Shown here piece after piece: positions 9,541-19,019 of a stretch of 64,000 bases of DNA. The notes beneath the pieces were generated by a model. That model ran no database searches, had not been told where the DNA came from, and was given only the letters and a program-made list of their open reading frames with translations. Each line of letters starts with the position of its first letter. Within the stretch, counting starts at the first letter, position 1. The stretch comes from an uncultured Olsenella sp. (GTDB taxonomy: Bacteria; Actinomycetota; Coriobacteriia; Coriobacteriales; Atopobiaceae), in contig OMVT01000017.1 of NCBI GenBank assembly GCA_900314535.1, positions 1 through 64,000 of the forward strand, read 5' to 3'. The position numbers and the translations under genes are program-made.

Positions 9541-11475
9541 TTATTGAGCGTCTGCAGACGCAGAAAGTCTGCCTGACAGCTCCTGCACATGCCGCTGTAG
9601 CTGCGTCGCTTCGACGAAGAGCTCCTTCGTGCGGTCGGAGAGCGCATCAGGCGTGCTTCTGAGCTCGGTCCTGATGGCACGGATCTTGCGCTTCGTGGAA
9701 TAGAGCTCGACGGTATCGACGAGAAAAGCCATCTTCTGCCCCGCCGTCATCCCTTCAGCCGAGGCAAGCCTGCCGCCACCCAGAAGCTGTGCCGCTTCGG
9801 GATAGACAGAGGTCGCCGCTGCCACGACATCCTGAGGCGCTGCATCCTCAGGCGTCGCGAGCATCGCCCATGCCATCGCCTCGTGTCTCGAGTCCGCCCA
9901 GGAAAAGCCTGCAATCCTCTGCGAGTAGGCCCGCGCTTCCTTCGGATAGGCGGCAGTCAGGGCAAGAAGCTCGCGCTCCGCATCGATCTGGCGGCGCTCG
10001 TCCGAGGAGAGTGCAGTCGGTACCGGCGCCGCTGCTCCGTAGGCATCATCTGGCACGTAGTCCGCTTGCTCCTCCTCGTAGTAGTCCGCATCGTCGTAGC
10101 TTGGCCCGTCATAGGTCGGTATCTGCTCCTGCTCGGGACGCGCGGTCCTGCGTGCGGCAGGTGCCTGTGCCGTCTCCCTCGGCAGCGGCTTTCTGCGAAT
10201 CGTCCGCTTCGTCTCTTCGGGGTCCATGCCAAGAGCATCTGCGAGCTGCAGGGCATAGGAGTCGATCAGGGGCGAGTCCTTGAGCGGAGCCAGAAGTCCC
10301 GCGAGGTCGTCGAGCGCCTTCACGCGGACACCCGGAATCGTGAGGTCGTAGCCTTCGAGCCGCTTTGCGAACACGAAATCTATGAGAGGACGCGCGCCTT
10401 CGAGCTGCTTTTCCATCTCCTCTTTCGGATGCGACGCAAGAAACTCCATCGGGTCCTGGTTGTTCGGCAGCACGACGCAGAGAAGCTCGGCTGTCGTCTT
10501 GTCCACATACTGTACTGCGCGCTCGGCAGCACGCTGACCCGCCGCATCGCCGTCGAACATGCAGATGATGCGCTTCACGCGCAGCCGCTCGAGCGTCTTC
10601 ACATGGTCGAGCGAGAATGCCGTGCCAAGCGCTGCAACCGCATTCCTGAACCCTGCCTCGTGGAGGGCAATGACATCGGTATATCCTTCGCACACGATTG
10701 CCGTGCCCGTCTCCACCATCGCATCGCGTGCCTTGTCTATCGCGAAGAGGTGCTTCCTCTTGTTGAAGACCGGCGTATCGCCGGTATTGATGTATTTCGC
10801 GATCCCGTCATGCTTCGTCGCTTCGAGGATCCTGCCGCCAAAGGCAATCGTGCGTCCCTGCTCATCGTGAATGGGAAACATGACACGGTCGAAGAAGCGG
10901 TCGGAGATCCTCCCCGAGCGTTCGCGTCCGAGGTCTGCCGCCGCAATCTCCTGGTTCGTGAAGCCCTTCGAGCGCAGATGTGCCGCAAGCATGCCATGCC
11001 CCGGCGCAAAGCCGAGGTTCCAGGAACGGCAGATGGCAGAGCCGAAACCGCGTCCGGAGAAATAGCTCCTCGCCGCAGCAGGACCCTCTCCCTTGCCGCG
11101 CATGAGCATCGTCGTGTAGAAGCTCTCTGCCTCGGCCAGGCAGGCAAGGAGCCGCTGCCTCTTCGGGCCATGGTGTGCCGACTTCTCTTCGGTAAGCTCA
11201 ATGCCGGCACGGTCTGCAAGATAGCGGATGGCATCGGGGAACTCGAGGTTCTCCCTGCGCTGGACATAGCTGAACACATCGCCACCGGCACCGCAGCCGA
11301 AGCAGTGCCAGAGGCCAGTCTGGGGATTCACCTTGAACGACGGAGACTTCTCATGATGGAACGGGCAGCAGCCCCAGAATTCCTGGCCACGCTGCTTCAG
11401 CACGACGGTCTCGCCGACAAGCTGGACGATATCGGTCGCCTGCCTGACGCGCTCCTTGTCTTCGTCGGTTATCAA
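9541..11475 (-). CDS. dnaG: DNA primase DnaG
   Basis: Makes RNA primers for replication; 644 residues. The TTG start at 11475 overlaps the ribF TGA (TTGA) and has GAGGGGG 7 bases upstream. The CHC2 zinc ribbon is Cys37-x2-His40-x17-Cys58-x2-Cys61, followed by the catalytic core and TOPRIM fold (CEGYTDVIALHEAGF, then MFDGDAAGQRAAERA). The C-terminal helicase-binding region is less conserved, preceded by an acidic Tyr-rich linker (YDGPSYDDADYYEEE). The start is an example of the non-ATG, overlap-coupled initiation common in this cluster. Confidence 0.96.
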   Translation of the reverse strand: MITDEDKERVRQATDIVQLVGETVVLKQRGQEFWGCCPFHHEKSPSFKVNPQTGLWHCFGCGAGGDVFSYVQRRENLEFPDAIRYLADRAGIELTEEKSAHHGPKRQRLLACLAEAESFYTTMLMRGKGEGPAAARSYFSGRGFGSAICRSWNLGFAPGHGMLAAHLRSKGFTNQEIAAADLGRERSGRISDRFFDRVMFPIHDEQGRTIAFGGRILEATKHDGIAKYINTGDTPVFNKRKHLFAIDKARDAMVETGTAIVCEGYTDVIALHEAGFRNAVAALGTAFSLDHVKTLERLRVKRIICMFDGDAAGQRAAERAVQYVDKTTAELLCVVLPNNQDPMEFLASHPKEEMEKQLEGARPLIDFVFAKRLEGYDLTIPGVRVKALDDLAGLLAPLKDSPLIDSYALQLADALGMDPEETKRTIRRKPLPRETAQAPAARRTARPEQEQIPTYDGPSYDDADYYEEEQADYVPDDAYGAAAPVPTALSSDERRQIDAERELLALTAAYPKEARAYSQRIAGFSWADSRHEAMAWAMLATPEDAAPQDVVAAATSVYPEAAQLLGGGRLASAEGMTAGQKMAFLVDTVELYSTKRKIRAIRTELRSTPDALSDRTKELFVEATQLQRHVQELSGRLSASADAQ

Positions 11476-12536
11476 CAGATTGCCCCCTCGCTGTCGGCAC
11501 TCAGGTTCACATGTACCCACTCGATGTTCCCGCGAACCACTGCTTCGAGTTCCGCCATCGAAGAGAACCTGCGCTGTGCCCTGAGCCAGCGGCAGAAGAC
11601 GACCTGCACCTCCCGCCCATAGATATCGCCGGAAAAGCCAAGGAGATGCGCTTCGAGGAAGTTGGGCCGCTTGGTTTCCTCGAAGCTCTTGGGAGCGCCG
11701 ACATTGATAGCGGAGGCATAGGGCACGCCTTCCACGACGATATATCCCCCATAGACGCCTTCAGCGGGCATGGCAGAAAGCGGCTCGCACTGGACGTTCG
11801 CCGTCGCAAAGCCCATGCCGGTGCCTTCGCCGCGGCCGTGCATGACTAAGCCACGGACGTAATGGCAGCGGCCAAGAAGCTCTGCCGCCTCATCGAGCGC
11901 GCCCTGCGTGAGAAGATGCCGAATCCTTGTCGCGCTCACAGGCTCCGTGCCTCCGAGAGCCAGATCCTGCGGCACGATATCGATTCCGCGGCTTCCGAGA
12001 ATCTCCTGGAGCGTTGAGACATCGCCTGCGCCACGTGCGCCGAAGCGGAAGTTCGTGCCGACATGCACGGATGCGGGATGAAGCGCTTCCTCGATGCGTG
12101 TGCAGAAAGCAGCAGGAGCAAGCCCTGCAAGCTGGGGCGTGAAGTGCATGACAAGAACGGCATCTGCACCGAGAGAAAAAAGGCCCCGCACGCGGTCAGA
12201 GACAGAGAGGAGCCTCGCTTCAGGACGCAATCCTACGACTTCGGAAGGATCGGGGTCGAAGGTCACGACGACAGAGGGAAGCTCGCGGCTGCAGGCATCC
12301 GCGACAAGGCGGGCAATCAGGGCCCTGTGCCCTAGATGCAGGCCATCGAAGGCGCCGAGCGCAATGACCGATGAGGAGGAGAGCTTTTGAGAGGCTGCCT
12401 TGCTCACATAGAGCGTTCCCAGCTCATGCGCATGTGGCTCGGGCAGCCTGCCCTGTCCGAAGGTGGCCGCATCGACAAGCGCCTGCTTTGCCGCTGCATC
12501 GAGCGGCAGTGCGAAGCCGCCACACTGCTCCTGCAT
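11472..12536 (-). CDS. ribF: bifunctional riboflavin kinase/FAD synthetase RibF
   Basis: Converts riboflavin to FMN and FAD. 354 residues from ATG 12536 (ACAAGGAGAGAAT upstream); the open frame is longer but has no homology there. The N-terminal nucleotidyltransferase motif is ALGAFDGLHLGHRAL near residue 60, and the C-terminal flavokinase part has GRGEGTGMGFATANV and the PNFLEAHLLGFSGDIYG segment. An N-terminal stretch of about 55 residues precedes the usual start of the family, an uncommon extension. It lies 17 bp downstream of truB and overlaps dnaG. Confidence 0.95.
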   Translation of the reverse strand: MQEQCGGFALPLDAAAKQALVDAATFGQGRLPEPHAHELGTLYVSKAASQKLSSSSVIALGAFDGLHLGHRALIARLVADACSRELPSVVVTFDPDPSEVVGLRPEARLLSVSDRVRGLFSLGADAVLVMHFTPQLAGLAPAAFCTRIEEALHPASVHVGTNFRFGARGAGDVSTLQEILGSRGIDIVPQDLALGGTEPVSATRIRHLLTQGALDEAAELLGRCHYVRGLVMHGRGEGTGMGFATANVQCEPLSAMPAEGVYGGYIVVEGVPYASAINVGAPKSFEETKRPNFLEAHLLGFSGDIYGREVQVVFCRWLRAQRRFSSMAELEAVVRGNIEWVHVNLSADSEGAIC

Positions 12537-12553
12537 ATTCTCTCTCCTTGTCT

Positions 12554-13483
12554 CTAGCGGACGCCTGATATGCCCGCCGGGAAATTCGCGACCGTCTTGA
12601 GACGGTCGTTCACACATTCCCACACACCGTATACCTTGCCGGATGAGACCATCGCACAGCGCTCCCCTTCCTTGAGGTCGACACTGCCGCGGGAAAGCGT
12701 CTTTCCCTGGAGGAGCTTCTCGAGCTCAGAGTCTGTGACAGCACGCTTCGGCAGGCCGAGCGCACGCACCGGATCTGCCGCAAGGGAAAGGATGCCGTCG
12801 GCGCCTGCCTCGGCAATCTCCTCGAGCGTATGCGCATTCTTCAGCGTGAGGCTTCCGGATGAAAGGCGCCGGAGCGCCCCGAGGTGCGCGGCACTCCCCA
12901 GAGAGCGTCCCAGGTCGCGGGCAATGCTCCTGATATAGGTGCCCTTCGATACCATGAACGCGCAGTCCCAGAAGAGCCCTTCGTCGTCCTCGCCGACTGC
13001 AAGGAGCAGGGCCTGGTATATCTCTATCCGGCGCGAAGCAAGCTCGACCGCCTCGCCTTCACGGGCGAGCGCATAGGCTCGCTTGCCGTCGATCGAGATG
13101 GCAGAGTATGCTGGCGGCACCTGGTCCTGCACACCGACAAGGCCAGCCAGGGCTTGGCGTGCTTCCTCCTCATCGAAGAGACGCTTCGGCACCTCGGCCT
13201 CGCGCACGATCTTGCCTTCGCGGTCATCGGTATCGGTCTCGCGGCCAAACGAGATGCGGGCCTCATAGGACTTCTGGTCCTGCGTCAGCATGCCCATGAG
13301 GCGGGTGCCCTGGCCGACGCCGATGACAAGAAGGCCAGAGGCGGCAGGGTCGAGCGTGCCGGCATGGCCTACGCGGCGCTCGCCCAAGGCATAGCGCACC
13401 TTCGACACCGCATCATGGCTTGTGATGCCTTCCGGCTTGTCGACAGCCAGAAGGAGATTCAGTCCGCTCTGTCCGCGCTTCAC
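12554..13483 (-). CDS. truB: tRNA pseudouridine-55 synthase TruB
   Basis: Makes the T-loop pseudouridine in tRNA; 309 residues. The catalytic Asp is Asp45 in GHAGTLDPAASGLL, and LLAVDKPEGITSHD precedes it. The C-terminal PUA-like part (GKVYGVWEC) is present. The GTG at 13483 overlaps the upstream TGA as GTGA. The order rbfA-nrnA-truB-ribF is widely conserved and supports the call. Confidence 0.95.
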   Translation of the reverse strand: MKRGQSGLNLLLAVDKPEGITSHDAVSKVRYALGERRVGHAGTLDPAASGLLVIGVGQGTRLMGMLTQDQKSYEARISFGRETDTDDREGKIVREAEVPKRLFDEEEARQALAGLVGVQDQVPPAYSAISIDGKRAYALAREGEAVELASRRIEIYQALLLAVGEDDEGLFWDCAFMVSKGTYIRSIARDLGRSLGSAAHLGALRRLSSGSLTLKNAHTLEEIAEAGADGILSLAADPVRALGLPKRAVTDSELEKLLQGKTLSRGSVDLKEGERCAMVSSGKVYGVWECVNDRLKTVANFPAGISGVR

Positions 13484-14505
13484 TCGCTCACCCCGCCCAT
13501 GGCAGGAGCGCAGGGCTCGTTCGTGAGCAGTGCCTTGAGGCGCGGCAGCACGACAGAGAGCGCCTCGTCGAGGTCGCCCGTCAGCGTGAAGCCTGCAGCA
13601 GCCTTGTGGCCGCCTCCCCCGAGCTCGCGCGCGACGACCGAGATATCGTAGTCGCTCTTCGAGCGCAGGTTGCCACGGACGCCACCGCCAGGAAGCTCCT
13701 TCAGGAACAGCGCCACCTCAGCCCCGTCGACGCTTCTCACGACGTCTATGAGCCCGTCGCACTCGTCGAGCTGGGCACCGGTACGCTCGAGGTCGTCCAC
13801 CGTGGAGTAGCTGTAGGAGATGCGCCCTCCCAGAAACGTCTTGATCCTCGACATGACCATAGCCTCGAGATGCAGGTACTGCAGACGGAAGCTCTGGTAG
13901 ACATGAAGCGAGACGTTCGAGGGGTACGCACCGGAATCGACGAGATAGGAGGCGATATCGAAGGCCTCCGGATTCGCGTTCTGGTACTGGAAGCGCCCGG
14001 TATCGGTCATGATGGCACAGAAGAGGCAGTCGGCAATCTCCGGCGTCATCTCCGCCTCGATATGCTGTGCGAACTCGGCGATGATGACACCGGTGGCAGC
14101 AGCATCGGGACGCACGACGTGCACGTCGCCGAACGGCTTCTCGGAAGGATGATGGTCGATCTCTGCAACCTTCGGCGCGCGCCTGAGCACAGCCTCTGCC
14201 TCATTCAGGCGCGACGGTGCCGGCAGATCGACGCTGATGAAGAGGTCTGGCGCCCCTTCATAGTCCTTGGCCTGCACGAAGCCATCGGCACCCGGCAGGA
14301 AGGCATAGATCCTCGGCACCGGATCGGCATCTGCCAAGAGGTTCGTGACCGTCTTTTCCGGCCAGCGCCTCCGAAGGATGTGGGCCAAGGCAAGGCCCGA
14401 GCCCAGGGCGTCTCCGTCCGGGCTCGTATGGGCGCAGACACAGATCGTCTGCGCCTCCTCAATCAGGGAGACGAGGGCCGCAAACGATGCGGCCTGCGTC
14501 TTCAT
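13480..14505 (-). CDS. nrnA: DHH-family bifunctional oligoribonuclease/PAP phosphatase NrnA
   Basis: Degrades nanoRNAs and 3'-phosphoadenosine 5'-phosphate (pAp). The DHH/DHHA1 motifs are in order: HTSPDGDALGSGLAL, LFISVDLPAPSR, IDHHPSE, CAIMTDTGRFQYQN, and the C-terminal GGGGHKAAAGFTL. 341 residues from ATG 14505, which matches the family's N-terminus, though its ribosome-binding site is weak; GTG 14520, just after AGAGGG, is the alternative. Position between rbfA and truB is the usual one for this gene. Confidence 0.93.
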   Translation of the reverse strand: MKTQAASFAALVSLIEEAQTICVCAHTSPDGDALGSGLALAHILRRRWPEKTVTNLLADADPVPRIYAFLPGADGFVQAKDYEGAPDLFISVDLPAPSRLNEAEAVLRRAPKVAEIDHHPSEKPFGDVHVVRPDAAATGVIIAEFAQHIEAEMTPEIADCLFCAIMTDTGRFQYQNANPEAFDIASYLVDSGAYPSNVSLHVYQSFRLQYLHLEAMVMSRIKTFLGGRISYSYSTVDDLERTGAQLDECDGLIDVVRSVDGAEVALFLKELPGGGVRGNLRSKSDYDISVVARELGGGGHKAAAGFTLTGDLDEALSVVLPRLKALLTNEPCAPAMGGVSE

Positions 14506-14527
14506 ATCGTCGTACTGCACAGTCCCT

Positions 14528-14929
14528 CTATTCGGTTTCGGTCTCGGATGGCTGGATCGGGTAGCCATCCTCGTCCTTCTCGACCGAGAGCGTCGGCGGG
14601 ACGTTCTTGAGGGCGCGGGCAATCTGCTCGGCCTCGTCGGTCGTCGTATCGATGCGGAACTCGATCTCGGGCGTCACCCTCCAGGTAACAGCGTGCCCAA
14701 AGAGCGAGCGGATGCGGCCCTTTGCGCGGTCGAGCGCCGACATGACCTCCTCGTAGCGGTCTGCATCGCAGGACACGTAGACACGCATGAAGGACTTGTC
14801 GATCGCGACCTCGACGCCCGTCACGGTGATGAGCGCGAGATCGGGGTCGGAGATCTCGAACAGAAGGATGTCTGCAATCTTCTCGCGCGCCTGTTCGTTG
14901 ATGCGGCGGGAATTCCTGTTCTGCTTCAT
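14528..14929 (-). CDS. rbfA: 30S ribosome-binding factor RbfA
   Basis: Assembly factor that helps 16S rRNA 5' end maturation. 133 residues with the KH-like core: RRINEQAREKIADILLFEISDPDL, VEVAIDKSFMRVYVS, and TPEIEFRIDTTTDEAE. Ten bases separate it from the infB stop, with AAGG in that gap. Confidence 0.95.
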   Translation of the reverse strand: MKQNRNSRRINEQAREKIADILLFEISDPDLALITVTGVEVAIDKSFMRVYVSCDADRYEEVMSALDRAKGRIRSLFGHAVTWRVTPEIEFRIDTTTDEAEQIARALKNVPPTLSVEKDEDGYPIQPSETETE

Positions 14930-14938
14930 GGCTTGACC

Positions 14939-17683
14939 TTACTCGGTACGGGCAACCTCGACGATCTTGTAGGATTCGATCGTGTCGCCCACATGGATAT
15001 CCTGATAGTTCTCGAGCGAGATGCCGCACTCGTAGCCAGCCTTGACGCTCTTGACCTCGTCCTTGTAGCGGCGAAGGGATGCAATCGTGCCATCGTAGAC
15101 GACGATGCCGTTCCTGACCAGGCGGACCTGGTCGGTGGCAGAAACCTCGCCTTCCTGGACCATGCAGCCGGCTGCGATGCCGACCTTCGGAACCTTGTAG
15201 GTCTGGCGCACCTCGATCGTGGCGGTCTGCTTCTCCTCCTCCGTCGGCTTGAGCATGCCGATGCGTGCTGCATCGATCTCCTCGATAGCCTTGTAGATGA
15301 CGGAGTAGGTGCGGATCTCGACGCCGTCCTTCTCGGCAGCCTGGCGGGCCTTTGCATCAGGACGGACACCGAAGCCGATGATGATGGCATTGGAGGCGTC
15401 TGCGAGGATGACATCGGTCTCGTTGATGGCACCGACGGCAGTGTGGATCACGTTGATGCGGACCTCGGACTGGTCGAGCTTCGAGAGGGCATCGACAAGT
15501 GCCTCGATGGAGCCCTGGACATCTGCCTTGATGATGAGGTTGAGCTCCTTGACGTCCTGCTCCTCCATCGTGTCGAAGAGATTCTCGAGCGTGACGTGCT
15601 TGGCCTTGTTCTGCTCCTCGATGCGGGCCTTGAGCTGGCGCTGCTCGGCGAGCTGGCGTGCATCGCGCTCGTCGTCGAACACGCGGAACTCGTCGCCTGC
15701 ATTCGGGATCGACTGGAGGCCCAGAATCTCGACAGGGTCGGACGGCTTGGCTTCAGCCACATTGTTGCCGTGCTGGTCAAGCATGGCGCGGACGCGTCCG
15801 TAGGCCGTACCTGCCACGACAGCATCGCCGACATGCAGCGTGCCCCTGTTCACAAGGATCGTGGCAACAGAGCCGCGGCCGCGGTCGAGCTTTGCCTCGA
15901 GGACATAGCCGGATGCGAACGTATTCGGGTTCGCCTTGAGCTCGAGGTAGTCAGCCTCGAGCAGTACTGCCTCGAGCAGGTCCTCGATGCCGATCTTCTT
16001 CTTGGCGGAGATGTTCACGAACATGTTCTGGCCGCCCCACTCCTCGGGGATGATGCCATATTCCGTGAGCTCCTGGCGCACCTTGTCCGGATTTGCGCCC
16101 GGCTTGTCGATCTTGTTGACGGCGACGATGATAGGAACGTTTGCCGCCTTTGCATGGTTGATGGACTCGATGGTCTGGGGCATGACGCCGTCGTCAGCGG
16201 CGACGATCAGGATGACGATATCCGTGACCTTGGCGCCACGGGCACGCATGGCCGTGAACGTTGCATGGCCCGGCGTATCGATGAACGTGATCGTGCGGCC
16301 ATGGATCTTGACCTGGGAGGCGCCGATGGCCTGCGTGATGCCGCCAGCCTCGCCTGCAGCGACGCCGGTATGGCGGATTGCATCGAGGAGCGACGTCTTG
16401 CCGTGGTCGACGTGTCCCATGACGGTGACGACAGGTGGCCTCGGAACGAGATCCTTCGGATCGTCGTAGAAGCTGAAGGAGTTCTCCTCCTCCTTGGTCA
16501 TGACCTTGACATCGCGGCCAAGGTCGTCGGCGATGAGCTCGATCTGGTCATCTGTCATGCTCTGCGTCATCGTCAGCGGCGTTCCGAGAAGGAACAGACG
16601 CTTGATGATGTCATTTGCAGGGACCTTGAGGAGCTCTGCAAGCTCGGCCACGGTCGAGCCCTGCGGAACCTTGATCGTATCGAGCTGGGAGAGGTCCTGG
16701 TCGTTCTTCACAGCCTCCTCGATACGCTTCTCCTCGGCAGCCTCGGCAGCCTGCTTGACACGGCGCTCCTTGCGGCGCTTGCGGCGGCCGGTCGATTCGC
16801 GCGAGGCTTCCTCGACAGCGGCGCGGGCTTCTTCGAGCACGTGCTCGCGGTTGTATTCCTCGGCAGCACGTGCCATGCGGGTGTAGCGGTCTTCCCCGTC
16901 ATTCTGCCTGTGGCTGTGCTTCTGGTTCCTGCGGCGGTTCTCGCCACGGCTGTCAGGCTTTCCCTCGCCAGCAGGTGCTGCCTGGGCAGCATTCCTCCTG
17001 ACTTCGTCCATCGAGAAGCCACGGCGCTCGTTGCGCTCATGGCGCTCATCGTTGCGCTCTTCGCCGCGGCCACCACGATCGGAACGCTCGTTACGGCCGC
17101 CACGGTCGGAGGAGTTCCTGCGCTCGGGGCGCTGGCGCTTCCTGGCAGCACGCTCTTCGGCTTCCTGCTTCTTGCGTGCCTCCTTCTCCTCTTCCTGCTG
17201 CTTCAGGACCTTCTCCTGCTGGGCGATCTGGTCGAGCAGGCTCGTGAAGGACGGCACGCTCTTCGGAGCCGTGTCCCTGACGCGGTTCTTCTCTGCCTCT
17301 TCCTTGGCCTTGCGCTCCTGTTCGGCGCGCTCCTCCTCGGCCTTCTTGCGGGCAGCCTCGGCCTCGCGGCGGCGCTGCTCCTCGACAGCGCGCTCCTGCG
17401 CACGGCGCTTCTCGGCAGCCACACGCTCGCGCTCTGCCTCCTCGGCAGCCTTGCGCTCCTCTTCCTTCTTTGCCTCTTCCTCGGCCTTCTTCTGGGCCTC
17501 GATCTCGGCGGCACGGGCCTCGAGGATCGGCTTGAGCTTCTTGCGGACAAGGTTCACGTAGACGTCCTCAAGCGTCGAGGACGGCGACTTTGCCGGTATC
17601 TTCATCTGATCGAGATAGTCGAGCATCTCCTTGCTCGACATCCCATATTCCTTTGCCAAATCATGTACGCGGGTCTTTGCCAT
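14939..17683 (-). CDS. infB: translation initiation factor IF-2
   Basis: GTPase that places initiator tRNA on the 30S subunit; 914 residues. It begins MAKTRVHDLAKEYGMSSKE (IF2_N), then a long charged region (about 55-330) of E/K/A-rich coiled coil and R/N-rich repeats, then a second IF2_N domain. The G domain has GHVDHGKTS near residue 420, DTPGHATF and NKIDKPGA, followed by domains II-IV. The antisense strand stays open for over 3 kb here, a by-product of codon bias and not a gene. It lies 52 bp after nusA with no ylxR or ribosomal L7Ae-like gene in between. Confidence 0.97.
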   Translation of the reverse strand: MAKTRVHDLAKEYGMSSKEMLDYLDQMKIPAKSPSSTLEDVYVNLVRKKLKPILEARAAEIEAQKKAEEEAKKEEERKAAEEAERERVAAEKRRAQERAVEEQRRREAEAARKKAEEERAEQERKAKEEAEKNRVRDTAPKSVPSFTSLLDQIAQQEKVLKQQEEEKEARKKQEAEERAARKRQRPERRNSSDRGGRNERSDRGGRGEERNDERHERNERRGFSMDEVRRNAAQAAPAGEGKPDSRGENRRRNQKHSHRQNDGEDRYTRMARAAEEYNREHVLEEARAAVEEASRESTGRRKRRKERRVKQAAEAAEEKRIEEAVKNDQDLSQLDTIKVPQGSTVAELAELLKVPANDIIKRLFLLGTPLTMTQSMTDDQIELIADDLGRDVKVMTKEEENSFSFYDDPKDLVPRPPVVTVMGHVDHGKTSLLDAIRHTGVAAGEAGGITQAIGASQVKIHGRTITFIDTPGHATFTAMRARGAKVTDIVILIVAADDGVMPQTIESINHAKAANVPIIVAVNKIDKPGANPDKVRQELTEYGIIPEEWGGQNMFVNISAKKKIGIEDLLEAVLLEADYLELKANPNTFASGYVLEAKLDRGRGSVATILVNRGTLHVGDAVVAGTAYGRVRAMLDQHGNNVAEAKPSDPVEILGLQSIPNAGDEFRVFDDERDARQLAEQRQLKARIEEQNKAKHVTLENLFDTMEEQDVKELNLIIKADVQGSIEALVDALSKLDQSEVRINVIHTAVGAINETDVILADASNAIIIGFGVRPDAKARQAAEKDGVEIRTYSVIYKAIEEIDAARIGMLKPTEEEKQTATIEVRQTYKVPKVGIAAGCMVQEGEVSATDQVRLVRNGIVVYDGTIASLRRYKDEVKSVKAGYECGISLENYQDIHVGDTIESYKIVEVARTE

Positions 17684-17735
17684 GTAACCAACCTTCCTAG
17701 ATGCGACGGGTATGATGCGACGTTCCGTCGCATTG

Positions 17736-18998
17736 TCAGATCAGCGAATCGGGATCGTCAGTGACCTCGGCGTCCATGAGCTTCTCGTGGATGCCGCAGT
17801 ACTTCGATCCCGGACGGGCCATGTTGCGGCAGCGCATGCCGTCAGGACTCACATACTCGCAGCGATGGCCTTCCTCGCCCTCGTCTGCAATCAGCGTGTC
17901 CTCCTCATGCTGCACAGCCGGGATATGCGTCCCGTTCAGGATGCTCTTCGCGAGCGACTCGTTCTTGATATCGATATGGTAGCCCGTGAGGCGAGCTGCC
18001 AGGCGTGCGTTCTGGCCTTCCTTGCCGATAGCGAGGGAGAGCTGGTCGTCCGGCACGATGACCGTGCAGTAGTTGGACTCGGGGTCGACAAGCACGCGCG
18101 AGACCTTGGCAGGCGACAGGGCGTTTGCGACACGCTTAGCCGGATCCTCGTCCCAGAGCACGACGTCGACGCGCTCGCCGCGGAGCTCGGAGACGACCGT
18201 GCGGACACGGCTGCCCTTGGGGCCGACGCAGGCGCCGACAGGATCGAGGTGCTCGTCGACAGAGGAGACAGCGACCTTCGAGCGGATGCCCGGCTCGCGG
18301 GCGACGGAGTTCACCTTCACGACCTTGTCGTAGACCTCAGGCACCTCGAGCTCGAAGAGCTTCGCGATGAGGTTCGGGTGCGTACGGGAAATCACGATGG
18401 CCGGACGCTGGCGCTCGCCGCGCGTCGGCTGCACCGTGCTGTTCGGGTCGCGCACGTCGACGATGATGGCTTTGATGCGCTGATTGTGCGCATAGTGCTC
18501 GCCGACCGGACGCTCGTTGCGCTCGTCAGGATGGCGATGGAGATCGAAGTGCGGAAGCTCTGCCTCGACGCCCTCGCGGATCTTCACGATCGTGAAGTCA
18601 GGTGTGGACTGGAGCACCGTACCGGTGATGATGTCGCCGATACGGTCGGAGAACTCCTCATAGATCTGCTGGCGGGCAGCATTGCGCACGATGTTGTTGA
18701 TCTCAGCCTTTGCCTGCTGGGCAGCAAGACGGCTCGTGTCCTTCGGCGTGACGTCGATCTCGTCGAACTCCTCGAACTCGCCGGTCTCGTCGTTCCAGGA
18801 CTCGTCCTTCGGCTCGAGGCGGTAGACGTAGATCCTGCCGGTCTGGCGGTCGATTGTGACCTTTGCGCCCCAATCGAGGTGCAGGATGTCGGCGTAGCTC
18901 TTTGCGAGCGACTGCTCGAGGCGGTCGAGCAGATAGAGCTCGTCGATGTGCTTTTCCTTGCAGAGCGCCATGAGCGCTTCCATCATTTCAGATGCCAT
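17736..18998 (-). CDS. nusA: transcription factor NusA with a C-terminal zinc-knuckle tail
   Basis: Pausing, termination and antitermination factor of RNA polymerase; 420 residues. N-terminal polymerase-binding domain (1-125), S1 domain (about 130-205) and KH1-KH2 (about 230-350, with VGACVGPKGSRVRTV and LSLAIGKEGQNARLA) are standard. After KH2 the protein adds a compact Cys/His tail: Cys380-x9-Cys390-x10-Cys401-x2-His404, reading RCEYVSPDGMRC and GSKYCGIH. This resembles the small DUF5763-like zinc knuckle and is not part of classical NusA. The operon lacks ylxR, which normally sits between nusA and infB. Confidence 0.95.
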   Translation of the reverse strand: MASEMMEALMALCKEKHIDELYLLDRLEQSLAKSYADILHLDWGAKVTIDRQTGRIYVYRLEPKDESWNDETGEFEEFDEIDVTPKDTSRLAAQQAKAEINNIVRNAARQQIYEEFSDRIGDIITGTVLQSTPDFTIVKIREGVEAELPHFDLHRHPDERNERPVGEHYAHNQRIKAIIVDVRDPNSTVQPTRGERQRPAIVISRTHPNLIAKLFELEVPEVYDKVVKVNSVAREPGIRSKVAVSSVDEHLDPVGACVGPKGSRVRTVVSELRGERVDVVLWDEDPAKRVANALSPAKVSRVLVDPESNYCTVIVPDDQLSLAIGKEGQNARLAARLTGYHIDIKNESLAKSILNGTHIPAVQHEEDTLIADEGEEGHRCEYVSPDGMRCRNMARPGSKYCGIHEKLMDAEVTDDPDSLI

Positions 18999-19019
18999 AT
19001 CTCATTCCTCCTTGGCGGC

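Noticed and set aside
14345-17764. 1,139-codon open frame on the plus strand, antisense to infB, rbfA and the end of nusA
   Set aside because: It runs exactly opposite a conserved gene in a GC-rich genome, where third-position bias keeps the opposite strand open. No homology, no ribosome-binding site and no start consistent with a gene.
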